This document shows positions 12,020 through 23,484 of a DNA stretch of 64,000 nt, one piece after another. A model generated the notes under the pieces. That model was not told where the DNA came from, made no database searches, and saw only the letters and a program-made list of their open reading frames with translations. This DNA comes from Limnomonas spitsbergensis (lineage: Eukaryota > Chlorophyta > Chlorophyceae > Chlamydomonadales). The DNA is taken from positions 2,542,001 through 2,606,000 of the forward strand of contig JAYJMM010000105.1 in assembly GCA_037349105.1 (NCBI GenBank). Reading direction: 5' to 3'. Position 1 is the first letter of the stretch. The number at the start of each line of letters is the position of its first letter. Made by a program: the position numbers and the translations under genes.

Positions 12020-12690
12020 CACTTCTCAGCCCCTCCAGAGTCTTCGCCTCAACGAAGTCCACCATATCATGTACTTAAGTTGGGGCACCTCGCCCATGCC
12101 TACTATAGAACAACTTACGGAGGTATATGGCGCCGTCCAGGAAGCCTTCCCCCACCCCCGCTCCCGTAGCTTCTTCTTGATGCTAAGGCAATAAGGCAGA
12201 TAACGCAACCTCCACATGCTCACCACATTCCTCAGCCCAGCATTGTTGGCAGTAACGTGCTTCACATTGCTGATCGCCGAGCCTTCCTCTGTCATCAGCC
12301 ATGCTGACCACGCCCAGCCGTAACCGTAATTTTGTGTGCGTGTGAGCACACTCCCACTTGCGGGTGCAGCTTCTGGCCTATGCCAGCACTGCAGCCGCTG
12401 TTGGCTAAGACCATGGTGTGCCAGAAACCTGTGTTTAATGAGAGTCCCTGGGGTCCTCCCTGGGCGGTCGCTTCCAGCTGCACCTGCTGCGTCTGCTAGT
12501 GCGCACACACCTGTTTGCGTGCCTGATAGCAGTAGGTAAATCAGGCGCTGTTCAACCGCGCACTTAGGGGACGGCCACTCCCCGCTGGAGCTCCTCCCGT
12601 GCACCCAGCTGTTTAGTGCAGTAGGTGCGACTTCTGGTGATTTGCCTGCTCGCAAGCTGTGTGTGCCAGCCGCCATGGGTGCCACTATGA
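12020..12690 (-). mobile_element. Divergent LINE fragment B
   Basis: The minus-strand translation matches the LINE C-terminal region piecewise (SSWVHGRSSS, GTPGTL, SVLTRTQNYGYG, LMTEEGSAIS), with the same residue spacing as the 23.5-26.2 kb copy but many differences. It lacks the conserved tail sequence, so it is either older or from a sister family. Both edges are approximate. Confidence 0.6.
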
Positions 12691-13458
12691 CATGGCCATG
12701 TTATTACTGCGCTGGTGACACTGCTGCGATGTGGAGGCGGAACATCAGTCAACACTCACTCCGCTGGGCACGGCTGGATCTACAGCTCCTCCTGGACCTA
12801 CCAAGCTATCGTCGGGCGCGTGTAGACCCGCAATATTTAGTTATATGATAAGCCAACCGTCTATTTTGTGAGATTCATGTAGAGGATCATGATGCCTACT
12901 TGTAATGCCATTTTTTGATTTGAGAGGGGCAATAATATGAGGAGTTAAAGAAACAGTGTTAGATGTCCAACATGTAAGGAAATGTGTATAGGCCATGGTA
13001 TGGCTTAGTTGCACACACCTTCCCTTTCCGTTCACCTTGTGGAAATATGAGATTTTCATTTTCCCCCCAGATTTGTAGCTGGTGCAAGGGTCGTCAGGCT
13101 GATTGACCACATGGATTGTGATTGTTACATCCATCAGCAATATTGGTAGGTTACCTTGATTGTTTCAACATCTTAGTCACAATTGTCTGAGAGCTTTTTG
13201 GGCCATATTGATTATGAGCGGTTGCACTGCTTTACACAATCAGGGGATATAACTAGTCTATCAGCAAAGTAAGCAAACAAACAAAAAATAGGGGGGGAAC
13301 TCGGCAGATAAAAATTGTCTAGGGTTAGGTCAGCTGTTTTAATTGTATTGATGTACAAGACACAAAATCATCGCTAGTACTATGCTACACGTTGTCCTAC
13401 AGTATACAGACGAACATATCAAGAATGATCTTTAGTTCTCAGGTTAAAACAATTGCAT
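12691..13458. other. Intergenic, 3' flank of the ELIP gene
   Basis: No exon is recognised. A TGTAA on the minus strand near 13126-13130 could be a distant polyadenylation signal of the ELIP gene. Confidence 0.35.
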
Positions 13459-14433
13459 TTAGAGGAGGGCCTGGCCAGACACCTTCTCAATAACAAGCAT
13501 GGCTGCAAAGCCAATCATGGCCGCCCGGCCATTGATCATTTCTGCATTGGGAGAGAAGGGGCCTAATGACTCAGTGCGCTTGCTCCCATTCAGGAAGGGA
13601 ACCAAAGATCCTGCCATGAAGAGAACAAACACTGCGATGATACCCGTGGGCTCTTCTGACAGCTGCCTGATGATGCTATCGCCGGAGCTCAGCTCTGCTC
13701 CGACAGCGGCAATGAAGCCAAGCATGGCGAGGCGGCCGTTGATGATCTCAGGGCCACTACCGTCGAATGACATGATCCGGCCCAAGTCTGGCATGGCAGA
13801 CGGATTTGCGGGAGGGGTAAGGCCAGGTAGGCCAGGTACCTCGATGATGGCTCCACTGGCAACAGCAGCTTTGTACTCCGTCTCTGTCAAGTCGGGGAAG
13901 TCTTGGCTACCTGAAGTTAAAAGAGGGAAATAGTTGTGCCTATGCAGCAGGAAATATAGTGATATAGGTATTAGGTAGTGATATACTACCTAGTGTTTTA
14001 GGTAGTCACCAATGCAGCCAGTCTCACAGAGAAGCAATCACTTTTGTGTGTGGTCTGGCGCGTGGCAACTACATTAGTAGATTGTATCTGCAGTCCCTGA
14101 TGCTGGCAACTAGGGGTCAACATGAGGCACTGATATGGAAAAGGGCATCAGGCAAACATGTTGCATGCACACGTTGCTCATAATTTGACCTGTTCATCTG
14201 TCACGGGAAGTCTCTCATGTCGACTGCCAAATGCCGAGTGAGTGGCGGGTCTTACCTGTAGAGGTGGTGCCGACGGAAGTCGTAGGGCCGGTGCCACTCA
14301 TGTTGTCATCAGGGGTAGCACGTAGCAAGATGTGGCGCACTGAGGTGTTCGTGAAAGCACAGGACAGCGGCCTGCTGATGGAGGTGCGGCTGACCGAGGC
14401 TCTTAGCGAGACGTTGGATGAGATTTGCATCAT
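13459..14433 (-). CDS. ELIP-type early light-induced chlorophyll-binding protein
   Basis: Two exons, 14433-14256 and 13910-13459, join in phase (ACAG|GT donor, TTCAG acceptor) and give 209 residues. Exon 1 is rich in S/T/R with few acidic residues, as in a chloroplast transit peptide. Exon 2 encodes three hydrophobic helices at about residues 114-134, 148-166 and 183-204. Helices I and III carry the chlorophyll-binding ExxNGRxAMxGF signature of the LHC superfamily (EIINGRLAMLGF and EMINGRAAMIGF); helix II lacks it. This three-helix layout with short loops is that of ELIPs, shorter than true LHC antenna proteins. ELIPs sit in the thylakoid membrane and are thought to bind free chlorophyll and dissipate energy in high light. 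Two ATGs stand in tandem at the start (14433 and 14430). No defect is seen. Confidence 0.9.
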
Positions 14434-14830
14434 TTTCTATGTATTCGCGGAGGAAAATCGAAGGTGGGTGGGTAAGGTCAGGTAAGCTTGGGTGCGATTT
14501 GGGTACTTGACTTGTGGTGCACAATTCTAAGTTGCGGGGCCAAATAGTATGAATGGCCATTCGGTGTTGTGGCTGCAAGAGGTCGACCCTGCTCAGCCAC
14601 TCGTTATTGACCTCGTACGGCCTGCGATCGGACAAAGTGAGTCCGTCCGTTTGAATATCAGGGGCATGCCGCCCCTCACGTCCACAAACCAGCCATGACC
14701 CTTTTCAGGCCACATACGCCATGGCCCGTGCCCTCTGTTCTCCTGACCGCAACTTTGCAACCGTTTCAAGAACGGTGGATTTGCAACTTCAATCACTTAC
14801 CGGTCTCTACCGATATTTTGTTTCGCTTGG
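14434..14830. other. 5' flank of the ELIP gene
   Basis: Upstream region of the minus-strand ELIP gene. No exon is recognised and light-response motifs could not be assigned by eye. Confidence 0.35.
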
Positions 14831-14879
14831 CGCTCGCCAGGAGCCACGCCATGAAGGGGGCATGTGAGTGCTAGCTCGT

Positions 14880-15471
14880 GCACGGACATAAGGGCGGGCT
14901 GCGACTGACACAGCTGTTAGTAGCATGTGACACGCTGCGGTCAGCGATGTTGGGCCACGGGAAACGGTGGGCATGTGGAGGACGTGCTACATTCTTGCTT
15001 CCAATGCTCTACCGTCAAAGAGAAACTAAGGGACAGAGCCACAGACTGTCGCCGGGTTCCATGTTCCTACCCCCCCTCACATAGCTGGGTGGCATGTCTG
15101 CATTATGGTCCAGGCTGTACATAGTAGCTGGAATTGAGCTTTGTCATTCCCTACCAGACACTCGGCCACGCGGTCAGCAGGGCCCAGCAGGTATGCACTA
15201 TTTTAAACTGGGGCCGGAATACATGGGTGGGAGCGTGACAGGCCCTAGGTTGTCTGTAAGGTGTGGTCAAACTTGTCTAAGGCTGGGGATTCATACTTCC
15301 TTCCCTATTGCTGTGGGTTTTTTCATGCATACTTCCTTCCCTATTGCTGTGGTATTTTGTATTTTCCTCTTGCTTTCTTTTTTCTCTGAAGCTATCAACC
15401 AGACTGTGTGATGCAGACTCAGCCAAGCCTTTTTAAGCAGGGCCCAGGGATGCAACCTCATTGACCTGTCC
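14880..15471 (+). mobile_element. LINE fragment C with 3' tail
   Basis: A broken frame encodes VEDVLHSCFQCSTVKEKLRD, the Cys/His cluster of the LINE C-terminus, followed by 3' UTR and a diverged tail ending at 15471 (GAGCAGGGCCCAGGGATGCA equivalent, then CATTGAC). A 30-bp segment, TACTTCCTTCCCTATTGCTG and neighbours, is duplicated in tandem at 15293-15352. The 5' edge is approximate. Confidence 0.6.
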
Positions 15472-15551
15472 AAGTGTCCACCAGGTGAGCCCCTAGCCCA
15501 GGAAGGTCAATCTTGACATATCCCGAAGGAGTGGATTTTACAGGCCAGAGG

Positions 15552-16063
15552 AAAGGAGTGTGCTTGCGTGCGCATGAACTTAAGGCTGCGGCTCAGCGCC
15601 AGCTGACATTAGAGGACGGCGCAGTGGTCAGCAGCATGACAGACGGTGCTGCTTGCGATGTTGGGCTAGGGGAGACGGCGACCATGTGGAGGACGCGCTG
15701 CATGCTTGTTTTCAATGCCCTAGCCTGCAGGATCAACTTAGAGGGATGGGCAGGTCCTCCGAACGGTGCTAGAGACCTTTTAGAGTTGTACCGGGGCAGG
15801 CTTGGGTGGGATGCCCTGGCCTTTGTGGACGACCTGATAGACATCGGTGAGGCGTAGACATTTTCAGAGGTTAAAACTTCCATTGCATTTTGTTTTTTTC
15901 AGCCATTTGTTTTGTCCCTTCACTTTATTTTCCACTTTTTCCTCCTTTCTTTTGTCCTGCCCCCTTCTGTGTTTCTTTCGATCTTTCCTCCCAACTCTCA
16001 AGTTAGGCGCCCACGTGGCCGAGCCTTTTTTTGAGCAGGGCCCAGAGGTGTAACGTCATTGAC
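15552..16063 (+). mobile_element. LINE fragment D with 10-bp target duplication
   Basis: A 512-bp 5'-truncated copy of the LINE family, closely similar to fragment A over the Cys/His cluster and 3' UTR. It ends GTGTAACGTCATTGAC at 16063. AGGCCAGAGG occurs immediately before (15542-15551) and after (16064-16073), a perfect target duplication, which fixes the element's 3' end at ...CATTGAC. Confidence 0.9.
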
Positions 16064-16206
16064 AGGCCAGAGGGGCATGTTTGATGCAGGAAAGGAAGGA
16101 AGAAGTCAGGAGGAGCCGCAGCCTCTATGACCCTCAAACCAAGCACTAGCCCAAGTCAAGAATGCAAATGTTGTAAGGCAGGTTCACTCCGATGCCCATC
16201 ACAGAA

Positions 16207-16250
16207 GTCAATGACGTTACACCTCTGGGCCCTGCTCATCCAGGCGCCCA
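16207..16250 (-). mobile_element. Minimal LINE tail, inverted
   Basis: About 45 bp reading GTCAATGACGTTACACCTCT on the plus strand, then GGGCCCTGCTC and a GGCGCCCA block, are the inverse of the LINE 3' end. Only the tail is present, so this is an extreme 5' truncation. Confidence 0.75.
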
Positions 16251-16314
16251 TGCTTACTTGTGCTCCTCTTGGTGGTCTGCGATTTCTTGCAGAATGCATG
16301 ATTCCTCCACCGCG

Positions 16315-16833
16315 CTATGGAAAATCTATGGGAAATCGTTTCAGCTCTCTGGTCCTTTGAATCGGCATTAGTTGGAAGGCTTCAATAATGTCATCCAGAA
16401 ATCCATATAGGCCACTCATGTAGTTCACTTGCCGTGTTAAGCTTTTGAAAATTGAAACTTGCCCAGTGAGTGTAAAAATAGCAATACCGGTAGTCAGGAG
16501 CAAGATCACTTAGGGTCTGAGCCTCATGGGAATGTTTGCATATACTTCATATAACACAGCCATCCTCATTAAACAACCCGTCACATAAAATCCACCTGCA
16601 GGGTCTGATTTCAATGTCCATGCCCACCCTCCACAATTGTGCGCACACAGAAGAAGCATAATTTCAATATGACAGCCAAATGACCATATTTTGATACTTG
16701 TTTCCACAACCAGTCTCAGGAATGTTCTCAGGACCATCAGCTGCTCATCGCGCTGCTTCCATGCCTTCATACTCACCACCATTGTCCAGCAGCTGTACAG
16801 GTAGGCCCCCAGACACGACCAACTGACAGGCAC
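16315..16833 (-). other. Possible minus-strand exons, low confidence
   Basis: Two adjoining minus-strand open frames (16833-16510 and 16509-16315) have protein-like stretches, for example LVVETSIKIWSF and LYGFLDDIIEAFQLMPIQ. Splice sites could not be fixed and they may be chance or intronic. If real they would continue the gene whose exon lies at 16941-17253. Confidence 0.2.
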
Positions 16834-16940
16834 ATGCTGCTTTTGCCGTCAAACCTGACAGCCCTCTTGCACACAGCGTGTTGAGCCGACTCAGCCTTGG
16901 ACATACAGTGTCCCACAGGCTACCTCCTTCCCTGGCTTAC

Positions 16941-17253
16941 CGCTCCCAGCAGCTGATACAAGTGTGACCTGGAGCCCATTGGTGCTGCGGGCCTCAGTGA
17001 GGGCAGCCCCCGACAACACTTTATCGGTAACTCCCGCCCCGCTCTCCGCCCCGCTCTCCCCCGCCTGCTGTGAGGCAACAATCTTCACGGCGATGCTCGC
17101 TGGCAACAGCACTGGGCTCATCCATTCGGCAGAGAGTGTAGCCGGGACAGAAAGACCGCCACCTGCAGTGGTGAAAGAGGCGAAGAGGTGTGTTTTACCA
17201 TATTGGACTAGGACGCAGCCAAGGTCATCAGCTTTTGCATAGAAGCTCCGGAA
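16941..17253 (-). CDS. Single exon of an unrecognised gene
   Basis: Between an acceptor ending GGCAG (just above 17253) and a GTAAGC donor (below 16941) lies a 313-base open exon on the minus strand. It reads FRSFYAKADDLGCVLVQYGK, continues through THLFASFTTAGGG and SPVLLPASIAVKIVAS, and ends VTLVSAAGSG. The composition and good splice signals argue for a real exon. No family is recognised, and neighbouring exons could not be joined with confidence. It could be a later exon of a gene separate from the one ending at 17640. Confidence 0.4.
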
Positions 17254-17639
17254 CTGCCAGAGCCGAGGAGGACGGTGCCTTATTTCAGGCTATTATAATT
17301 ACCAACGTAGTGCACCTCAGCATGCGATATCCCGTACTGAAGTCCTAGATTGCAGTAGAGGGTTCCTGTTGCAGCATATGCCCTATTGCTTGGGCTGCTG
17401 ACCGTTGGTCAGTCAAAGTTTGGTCCTAATTGGCCCTTTGGTGGCTGCCCAGCAGCCAGTCGAAAGTGGTCTGGTGTGCTCTACAAGCATTGCTTTGGTA
17501 CTGCTTAAAGCATCACAAAGCCCTGGTATTACGGGCAGCAGGGTATGGCCCAGGTGTCATGCGCCATTCGTTGTCTCGGAGGAGTTCCCGTCACTTTACA
17601 CCTGCCCACCTTCCTGTACACACCCTAACCTACCCTCCC
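17254..17639. other. Spacer between putative minus-strand genes
   Basis: No supported exon or repeat. It would hold the 3' end of the gene that stops at 17640 and the upstream part of the exon at 16941-17253. Confidence 0.3.
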
Positions 17640-20600
17640 CTAGACTGAACGCGCACCCGTTCCGCCAGCGGCTCCGCTGCCCGCCTCAATCGTGTCTGCC
17701 AGCGCCGCTTCGAGTTGTGCCATGACCAGATGCACATTACCGACAACCTTGGGGAAGCCAGAGAGCATGGCAGTCCAGCGCCTGGGCAGGATTTTAGAGC
17801 ATTCATTTGGAGTCCAATGGTAATATTGCGGACGCGGCCTCCACCCATGCCGCACTGTTTTCACCACCCTCGCAACGCTGCGGGGCGCAGTTACTAACTT
17901 TTTTTTGTTTTTAGGACATGATCGTGATGTGAAGCAGGGCTTCGCTTGTACCTAAACTGGGTGGTGGCTTAAGGATGTGCTCCGTGTGTGTGTGTAGGGG
18001 GGGGGGGAGAGTGGGGGGGGGACAAATGCCATACCAAGGTACTTGTTCCTAGGTTAAAAATCATCGACCCAACCGATGCATGCAGCGGCTATATTCCCCG
18101 TGTGTATGCATAGGCGGTACCAAGGTGGTTCTCCCTAGGAACTAGTATCACATGACCATACTTCAGCCACCGTATGCAAGTCCCCTCCGCTTCTTAGCCG
18201 CTGTCTCAGGCCGAGGAGTAGGTTTCAGCTCTCATCCCATCAGAGCCCCCCCTGACTTGCCAGCAGAGTGCCCATCACAGTGTCATTTCAGTTGATGTTT
18301 AGGATTTTCAAGCGCCTCCCGCACTACTAAGGTTCAGGGTGTCGCAGAGTCAGCGTCATCATTATCCATTCCGTGGACGTAGTGAGCCCTCCATTCCTAC
18401 CAGAGGTGCATGGGAGACACGTCCCCGTCCATCAAAGCGTAGCGCCGTCCCGCACTCTCAGGCAGGACCAGGTTGCGGCACAGAAATAGGCTTTCAGCTG
18501 TTGCAGCTGTTGCAGCTGCTGTAGCTGTGGAAGATGTTGCTGGCAGCTCCGGTGTTGCGGGGGTGGGTGTTGCAGGGCTTGGTGCTGCAGAGGCCGCAGG
18601 CTCTGCTACAGCGCCTCGCGATGTGTTCTCTGTGGCGGCTGTTTTGGGTTTTGTCTTTTTTGCTCCACGGGGACGGGCACTTAGTAGCACCATGGTCAGG
18701 CTGCAGCTCCAGGCCAGCTCTCCTGCGCAGCGGCAGAGCAGCAAATCGGTTCATGGCCAATTCAGCACAGTAAGGTGTGGTAAATTAAACATCGATACAG
18801 GAGAACGATGCACAACCGGTAGGGCACGTTCCCATCCGCACTTCAAAATATATGCCAGTGCTACGCTGAGACACTGGTGTTTGTGGTCGTCAAGGATCGT
18901 GAGCTATGCGCTTGTATTGGTACTAGTATGGCTGTACTGCCGGTATATGATAATGAGTTGTGCGGGAAACTTCACATCCTACTGGTATAGCACATTGGTG
19001 TTTGGTCTAGAGCCATGAGACTGAAGGCAGATGAGCCATGAGTAAACAAATCAAGTAGCCACCACCCCGTAGTCCCAGGCGAGCCACTGCGGTCAGGTTG
19101 AGTGGTAAAGCTCAAGCTCATCAATACACATCGAATTTCCAGGGCGGGAGCTATCCTGCCTACCCCATTGTCCACCAAGCTTCCATACCCAAGCTGGTAC
19201 TCCCTTGATCATAACAGCCGCCTGCAACCCGCCTGTTGCACTGAGCCGCCATTACCTGTGGAGGCCAGCCTGGAGGTGAGAACGAGCTCAATCTCCAAAT
19301 TCCCGCCAGGGGTGACCTTGCCTTCGGGGGTGAGCTTACAGCTGCAACGCAAGAGGGGGCGAGAGAGGGGGGAACATAACTTGAGGTGATGGCTAAATCT
19401 GTTTTGAATCCACACTTTGCTTTACAGGACATATCAGTCGATCAGAGTGGTGCATAGCGCAAACTACTTGCAGCTATCATCAGAATGGGCTGTGACAAGA
19501 TCCCAGGCAATTTTGAAATGTCCGCATCTTGATATGTGTCGTAGTCCTATGTGTGTGTGGCAGTCCTATAAACCCAGTAGTCTCGGCGAGTCCAGAGGCC
19601 ACCTGCCCAGGCAGGGTTATGACTTGAAGAGGCATTGTTGCCCTGACCCCACAGGGGTCAGGGCAACCATGCCCCCTCTCGGCGCGATGTCCTCACCCCA
19701 TTAACCCGACAAATTTATCATGAGGACGGCAGCAGACCTGGATCCCCTTAACCCCATCAAGAACCCTAGGTTTGATATTCGAATGATACAAACCAACCGC
19801 ACCAGCTTTTTGACCGCCCTGAACTGCAATTCAAACCAACAGAGATACCCAGCTGCCGCCCTGACCTGTGCAACAGCGAGTCACCAGCTGTCACTGCCTT
19901 GAACAGGGTGTAACGCACCCTTCGGTTGAGAAGGCAACCAAGGACCTGCAAGGACAGAGGGATGGATCAAGAATTCAAGACTGAGGGGCAGAGCCCCCCC
20001 CCCCCCCCCGGCTGTGCTGTACAGGTGCTCTGTCTTCCCTCAAAATTAGTCGTTATTCAGGTGCGAGTGGTACATAGTAAATACTACCTCTCCGTCATCA
20101 TTCAGCAATGCCAGTTTCCTGTCAGAAATCGAGTTTTGATCGATTGTTTCCCAGGAGTTTGATGTCAGCATGGTAAAGGAAAGATTTAATTAACACTTCA
20201 GAATACCCGCAGGCATCAAAATCTGTGGTTCTCATACCGGTATAGTCACCAACTCAGACCAAGGACCGGCAAGGATAGAGGGACAGAGAACGCTCCATGT
20301 CATGACCTGGTATTGATTCGTTCACCAACTGGGATTCCAGGAGCAGCACATGCATCCCTGAAGATTGATGCCCAGCGCAGTAACATACTTGCATATTAGC
20401 ATACTGATCAGCCTTGGCAATACAAACGAGCTACATCTGAAGGAAATCTGAGAGCATATCTTGCCTTCAGTGTAGAAGGCAGGGGTAGAAATGGGAGGAG
20501 CGCAGGAAGCTCCCTTAACAACATCTGCTTCTCTCAGCTTCTCTCAGCTGCTCTGTCCGTCCCCCAAGATCAGGGAGAATATCACCCTGCCAGCTGATTT

Positions 20601-21083
20601 ATCTTAGAACAATTGCAACACATTTTTCTTGCATACCTGATAAGGGAACTCCCAGCTAAAGAGCACAGCCATGGCCAGCCTGAAAGTCTGCAGGAAAGGG
20701 GGGATAGCGGGGGGAACACGACCTAGGAGGGAAGGGGACCATGAGTCTAGACGTAAGACAGCATCCTGATGCGATCAAAGTCATCACTGGTACAGACGTT
20801 ATCAAGCAGGCACCTTGGAAGTTCTCTGCCAGAGATTCGAAATTAAAAAGCAAAGCACAATTAAATTCCCCACCTGGGAGATGAGGAACACAACAGGGAT
20901 GTGCGGCTCCTCCGTCCCCTCGGCCGTGTCTGGGGCGAGGGTCTCGGCAGCTGAGGCACCAGAGGCTGAGGGGCTTGCTGCTAGGGGCGCGTCACCAGCC
21001 CCAGGGCGTGCGCCCCAACCCGTCAGGTCTTTAAAGGCTTTAAGACTGCTTGGGCTGACAGGACGGGCTGAGGGGAATCGCAC
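17640..21083 (-). CDS. Multi-exon gene of unknown function (3' exons firm, 5' exons tentative)
   Basis: Three 3' exons join in phase on the minus strand: 19341-19256, 18722-18401 and 17877-17640, ending in TAG. They encode CKLTPEGKVTPGGNLEIELV (resembling a beta-strand Ig-like/ASH-type repeat, a weak likeness only), then a Lys/Pro/Ala-rich linker, then PQYYHWTPNECSKILPRRW and a helical LVMAQLEAALADTIEAG end. Two further exons, 21083-20874 (ending IPVVFLISQ) and 20687-20637 (FRLAMAVLFSWEFPYQ), join each other in phase 0. They cannot join the 19341 exon directly, since that needs an incoming phase of 2 bases, so at least one exon between 19.3 and 20.6 kb is missing from this model or these are two genes. 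The 5' end is unknown. I recognise no family. Confidence 0.45.
19637..19667. repeat. Perfect 14-bp inverted repeat with 3-base loop
   Basis: GTTGCCCTGACCCC, ACA, GGGGTCAGGGCAAC forms a perfect GC-rich hairpin. It lies in what would be an intron of the unknown minus-strand gene. Confidence 0.9.
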
Positions 21084-21769
21084 CTGGGCATTGCATTCGG
21101 GTTTTAATAAAAAAAATATGCTGGGCTCAGGATTGTTAGCGGGCAGGGCACATCCCATCACCTGAGAATGTGCCTCACCTCACAGGTATCAACGATCAAA
21201 CTGCACTGTGCTTCATTCCGTGGACTCAACTCTGCCATGAGTCATGAGATACGAGATAAATTAGATGAAGAAACAATAGGAAAGCCTGGTATGGTGCCTA
21301 GAGCACATTATCTGAGGGACAGACTGTGCTGTAGAAGTTACATTGACTCGCAAAAGGACATGCAAACAGATTCATAATAATAATCTTAACGCCAGAACCG
21401 CTTGGAAACAAAATCATTTCAACCATTCAAACCTTGTTTCTGTGTGTAATTCAATCTCTTACAGCAAATGGGTGATCTCACATCTTTGCTTCAACTGATA
21501 ACAGTCAGTATACTGCTGATTGAAGGCTGGAGGAGGGAAACCTGGCTATTTCCTTTTCTCCTTTGACAGTGCCTGACCTGGTTAGCAGGCGCAATTCCCA
21601 CAAGCATTTCTTTAAGCGCCCCATACATCAAATGTGAGTGAACACCTGAGGTCTAGGTATCAGCCTTGCAGGAACCAAGCATAATTGGTGTGCCAAGCCT
21701 TGCATTCAGATTCAGCACCTACTGGCCGCTCCCGAGTATGGCTGGGCATATTTTGAATATGCTTGAAAA

Positions 21770-22018
21770 TCATGTGCTGGCATCTTCGTAATGAGCTGCT
21801 AGCTTGGTTGTGTCCAAAACAGCACACTGGCAGTCTGGCACCCTATCAAGCTTCTTCAGCCACCAGTAAGTAGAGGGTACACCACCCCGCACCTCAATAG
21901 TGGGTAAAGTAGCTGCATCCTTTGGATACCACCTTCTCTTAAATAGGATGGACAGCAGCGCTAAGAAATACACCAGCCAAAGGTCCTGCACCATCTGCAG
22001 GGACGATGACAGCGCCAT
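21770..22018 (-). CDS. Possible small membrane protein or 5' exon, unrecognised
   Basis: An 82-codon minus-strand frame starts at the ATG at 22018, with a hydrophobic helix (LWLVYFLALLSILF) followed by a basic KRRWYPK and a hydrophilic part ending LAAHYEDAST. It may be a single-exon small protein anchored at its N-terminus, or the 5' exon of the minus-strand gene at 17.6-21.1 kb. A GAG|GTGCGG donor occurs inside it, so its true end is unclear. No family is recognised. Confidence 0.25.
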   Translation of the reverse strand: MALSSSLQMVQDLWLVYFLALLSILFKRRWYPKDAATLPTIEVRGGVPSTYWWLKKLDRVPDCQCAVLDTTKLAAHYEDAST

Positions 22019-23474
22019 GAAGTGATGACAGTGCAGTTGTTGTCAACTTAGCAACAGATACAAAGATGTTCAGGATTTTGGATTAAGACCAGTGTCAGCT
22101 AGTGGGAAGGTTGGGGAAGCTACGGCCGCTAGGTCAACCGTTCAAGAGGGCAGGATGGTTAAGGAGGGGTGAGGTTTCAAGAAAATGGGTATGGAGGCGA
22201 CTGAAAGCAACTGAAAGTAATATCATGAATAAAATCATGTACCGGTAATCAAAAATGCACTGATTGATGAATGGTCCAAGCTTTCATCCTAGTCACATGA
22301 AAGGGGACCAGGGATTACGATGTTTGTTTTGTTGGCATGCTTATAACACGTCTCCTTCCTATAAGTGATGCCGGTACTTGGCTGTTCCTCCTCGGATGTG
22401 TCGAACGCTTCCCCTCTCAACCGACCGCATTATCCGGAATCCACGGCCATTGGGCGGTTGACAGGACCCCGCTCCCGCAGACGCCTGCACGTCCAAGACA
22501 TGCAGCGCTCTTTATTAAAATCCACGTGTTTTTTATAAGATTCAGCACGCATGTTACCCGTTCTGTCTCAGAAGTCCAGACGGAAGGTGCAGCCAACCCT
22601 GAACGTTCTCCTACATTGCCGTACATGCCGTGATTGAGAAGTCTCTGGTGAGAATTCAGCGAAGGCCTCAGAAGTTTGGCATGCAGTTCGGCGCCCAATC
22701 TAATTACAAGGTCATCCACGCACTCCAAGACACAGATTGGAGGGGTGGCCACTAAGCTTGTCCAGGATCATCATCAGCTACCGGTGCATGGATTTAAGGA
22801 CTATGGATGGTGGCAAGGATTGAGACCTAAGCATATCTTATCGCAGTGCATGGCCGGGGGGTTGCTGACATCATCATTTAGCTTCTTTATTTTATTGTGA
22901 ACTTGTGTTTGACATACTTAGGACTCTATAACACTTGTGGCAGTTACCTACAGCCGCCAGCCCGTCACGAGTCACTGAGGTACTGCCGTCGCTAGTGGAC
23001 GCAACCTATGAGCAGGCGCAACAACAACAAGCGGCAGCTGCTGTGCTGCACTAGACCATGGGATGGATAATTTGAGATGCATTATGGATTATGGCGCTGC
23101 ATTGAACAGGGCCTGCCTACTACACGGACGTAAAGGCCCTAGACCAGGCAGCTGCTGCGCCGAGGTGGATTTTCCCGATGACATTTGAAATGTGTCATGG
23201 ATCGTAATTTTCCACCTGGCAATCAGGCAATGGGCTCATGCCTACTGGTAGTGTGCGTATCACTTCATCCTCTCCCCTTGCCTGCTGTCAAGAGGAGCTC
23301 AGATGGAGCGTATCGCCATGGGTGTGCCTGGTGCCACATAAATGTTGCTTTCTTTCTTCTCTTCAGTTTCCAATCATACAGTTGGGCGCTGATGCCACTG
23401 AGCGTTGTGGAGTACGGCCCAGAGGTGCAACATCATCAACTAGTAGCAGCGTGTCGGTCCTTGCACCATGCCAA
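22019..23474. other. Intergenic, nothing firm
   Basis: No supported exon. Near 23408-23431 the sequence GCCCAGAGGTGCAACATCAT resembles a decayed LINE 3' terminus in plus orientation. Confidence 0.35.
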
Positions 23475-23484
23475 TAGTGGTCTT

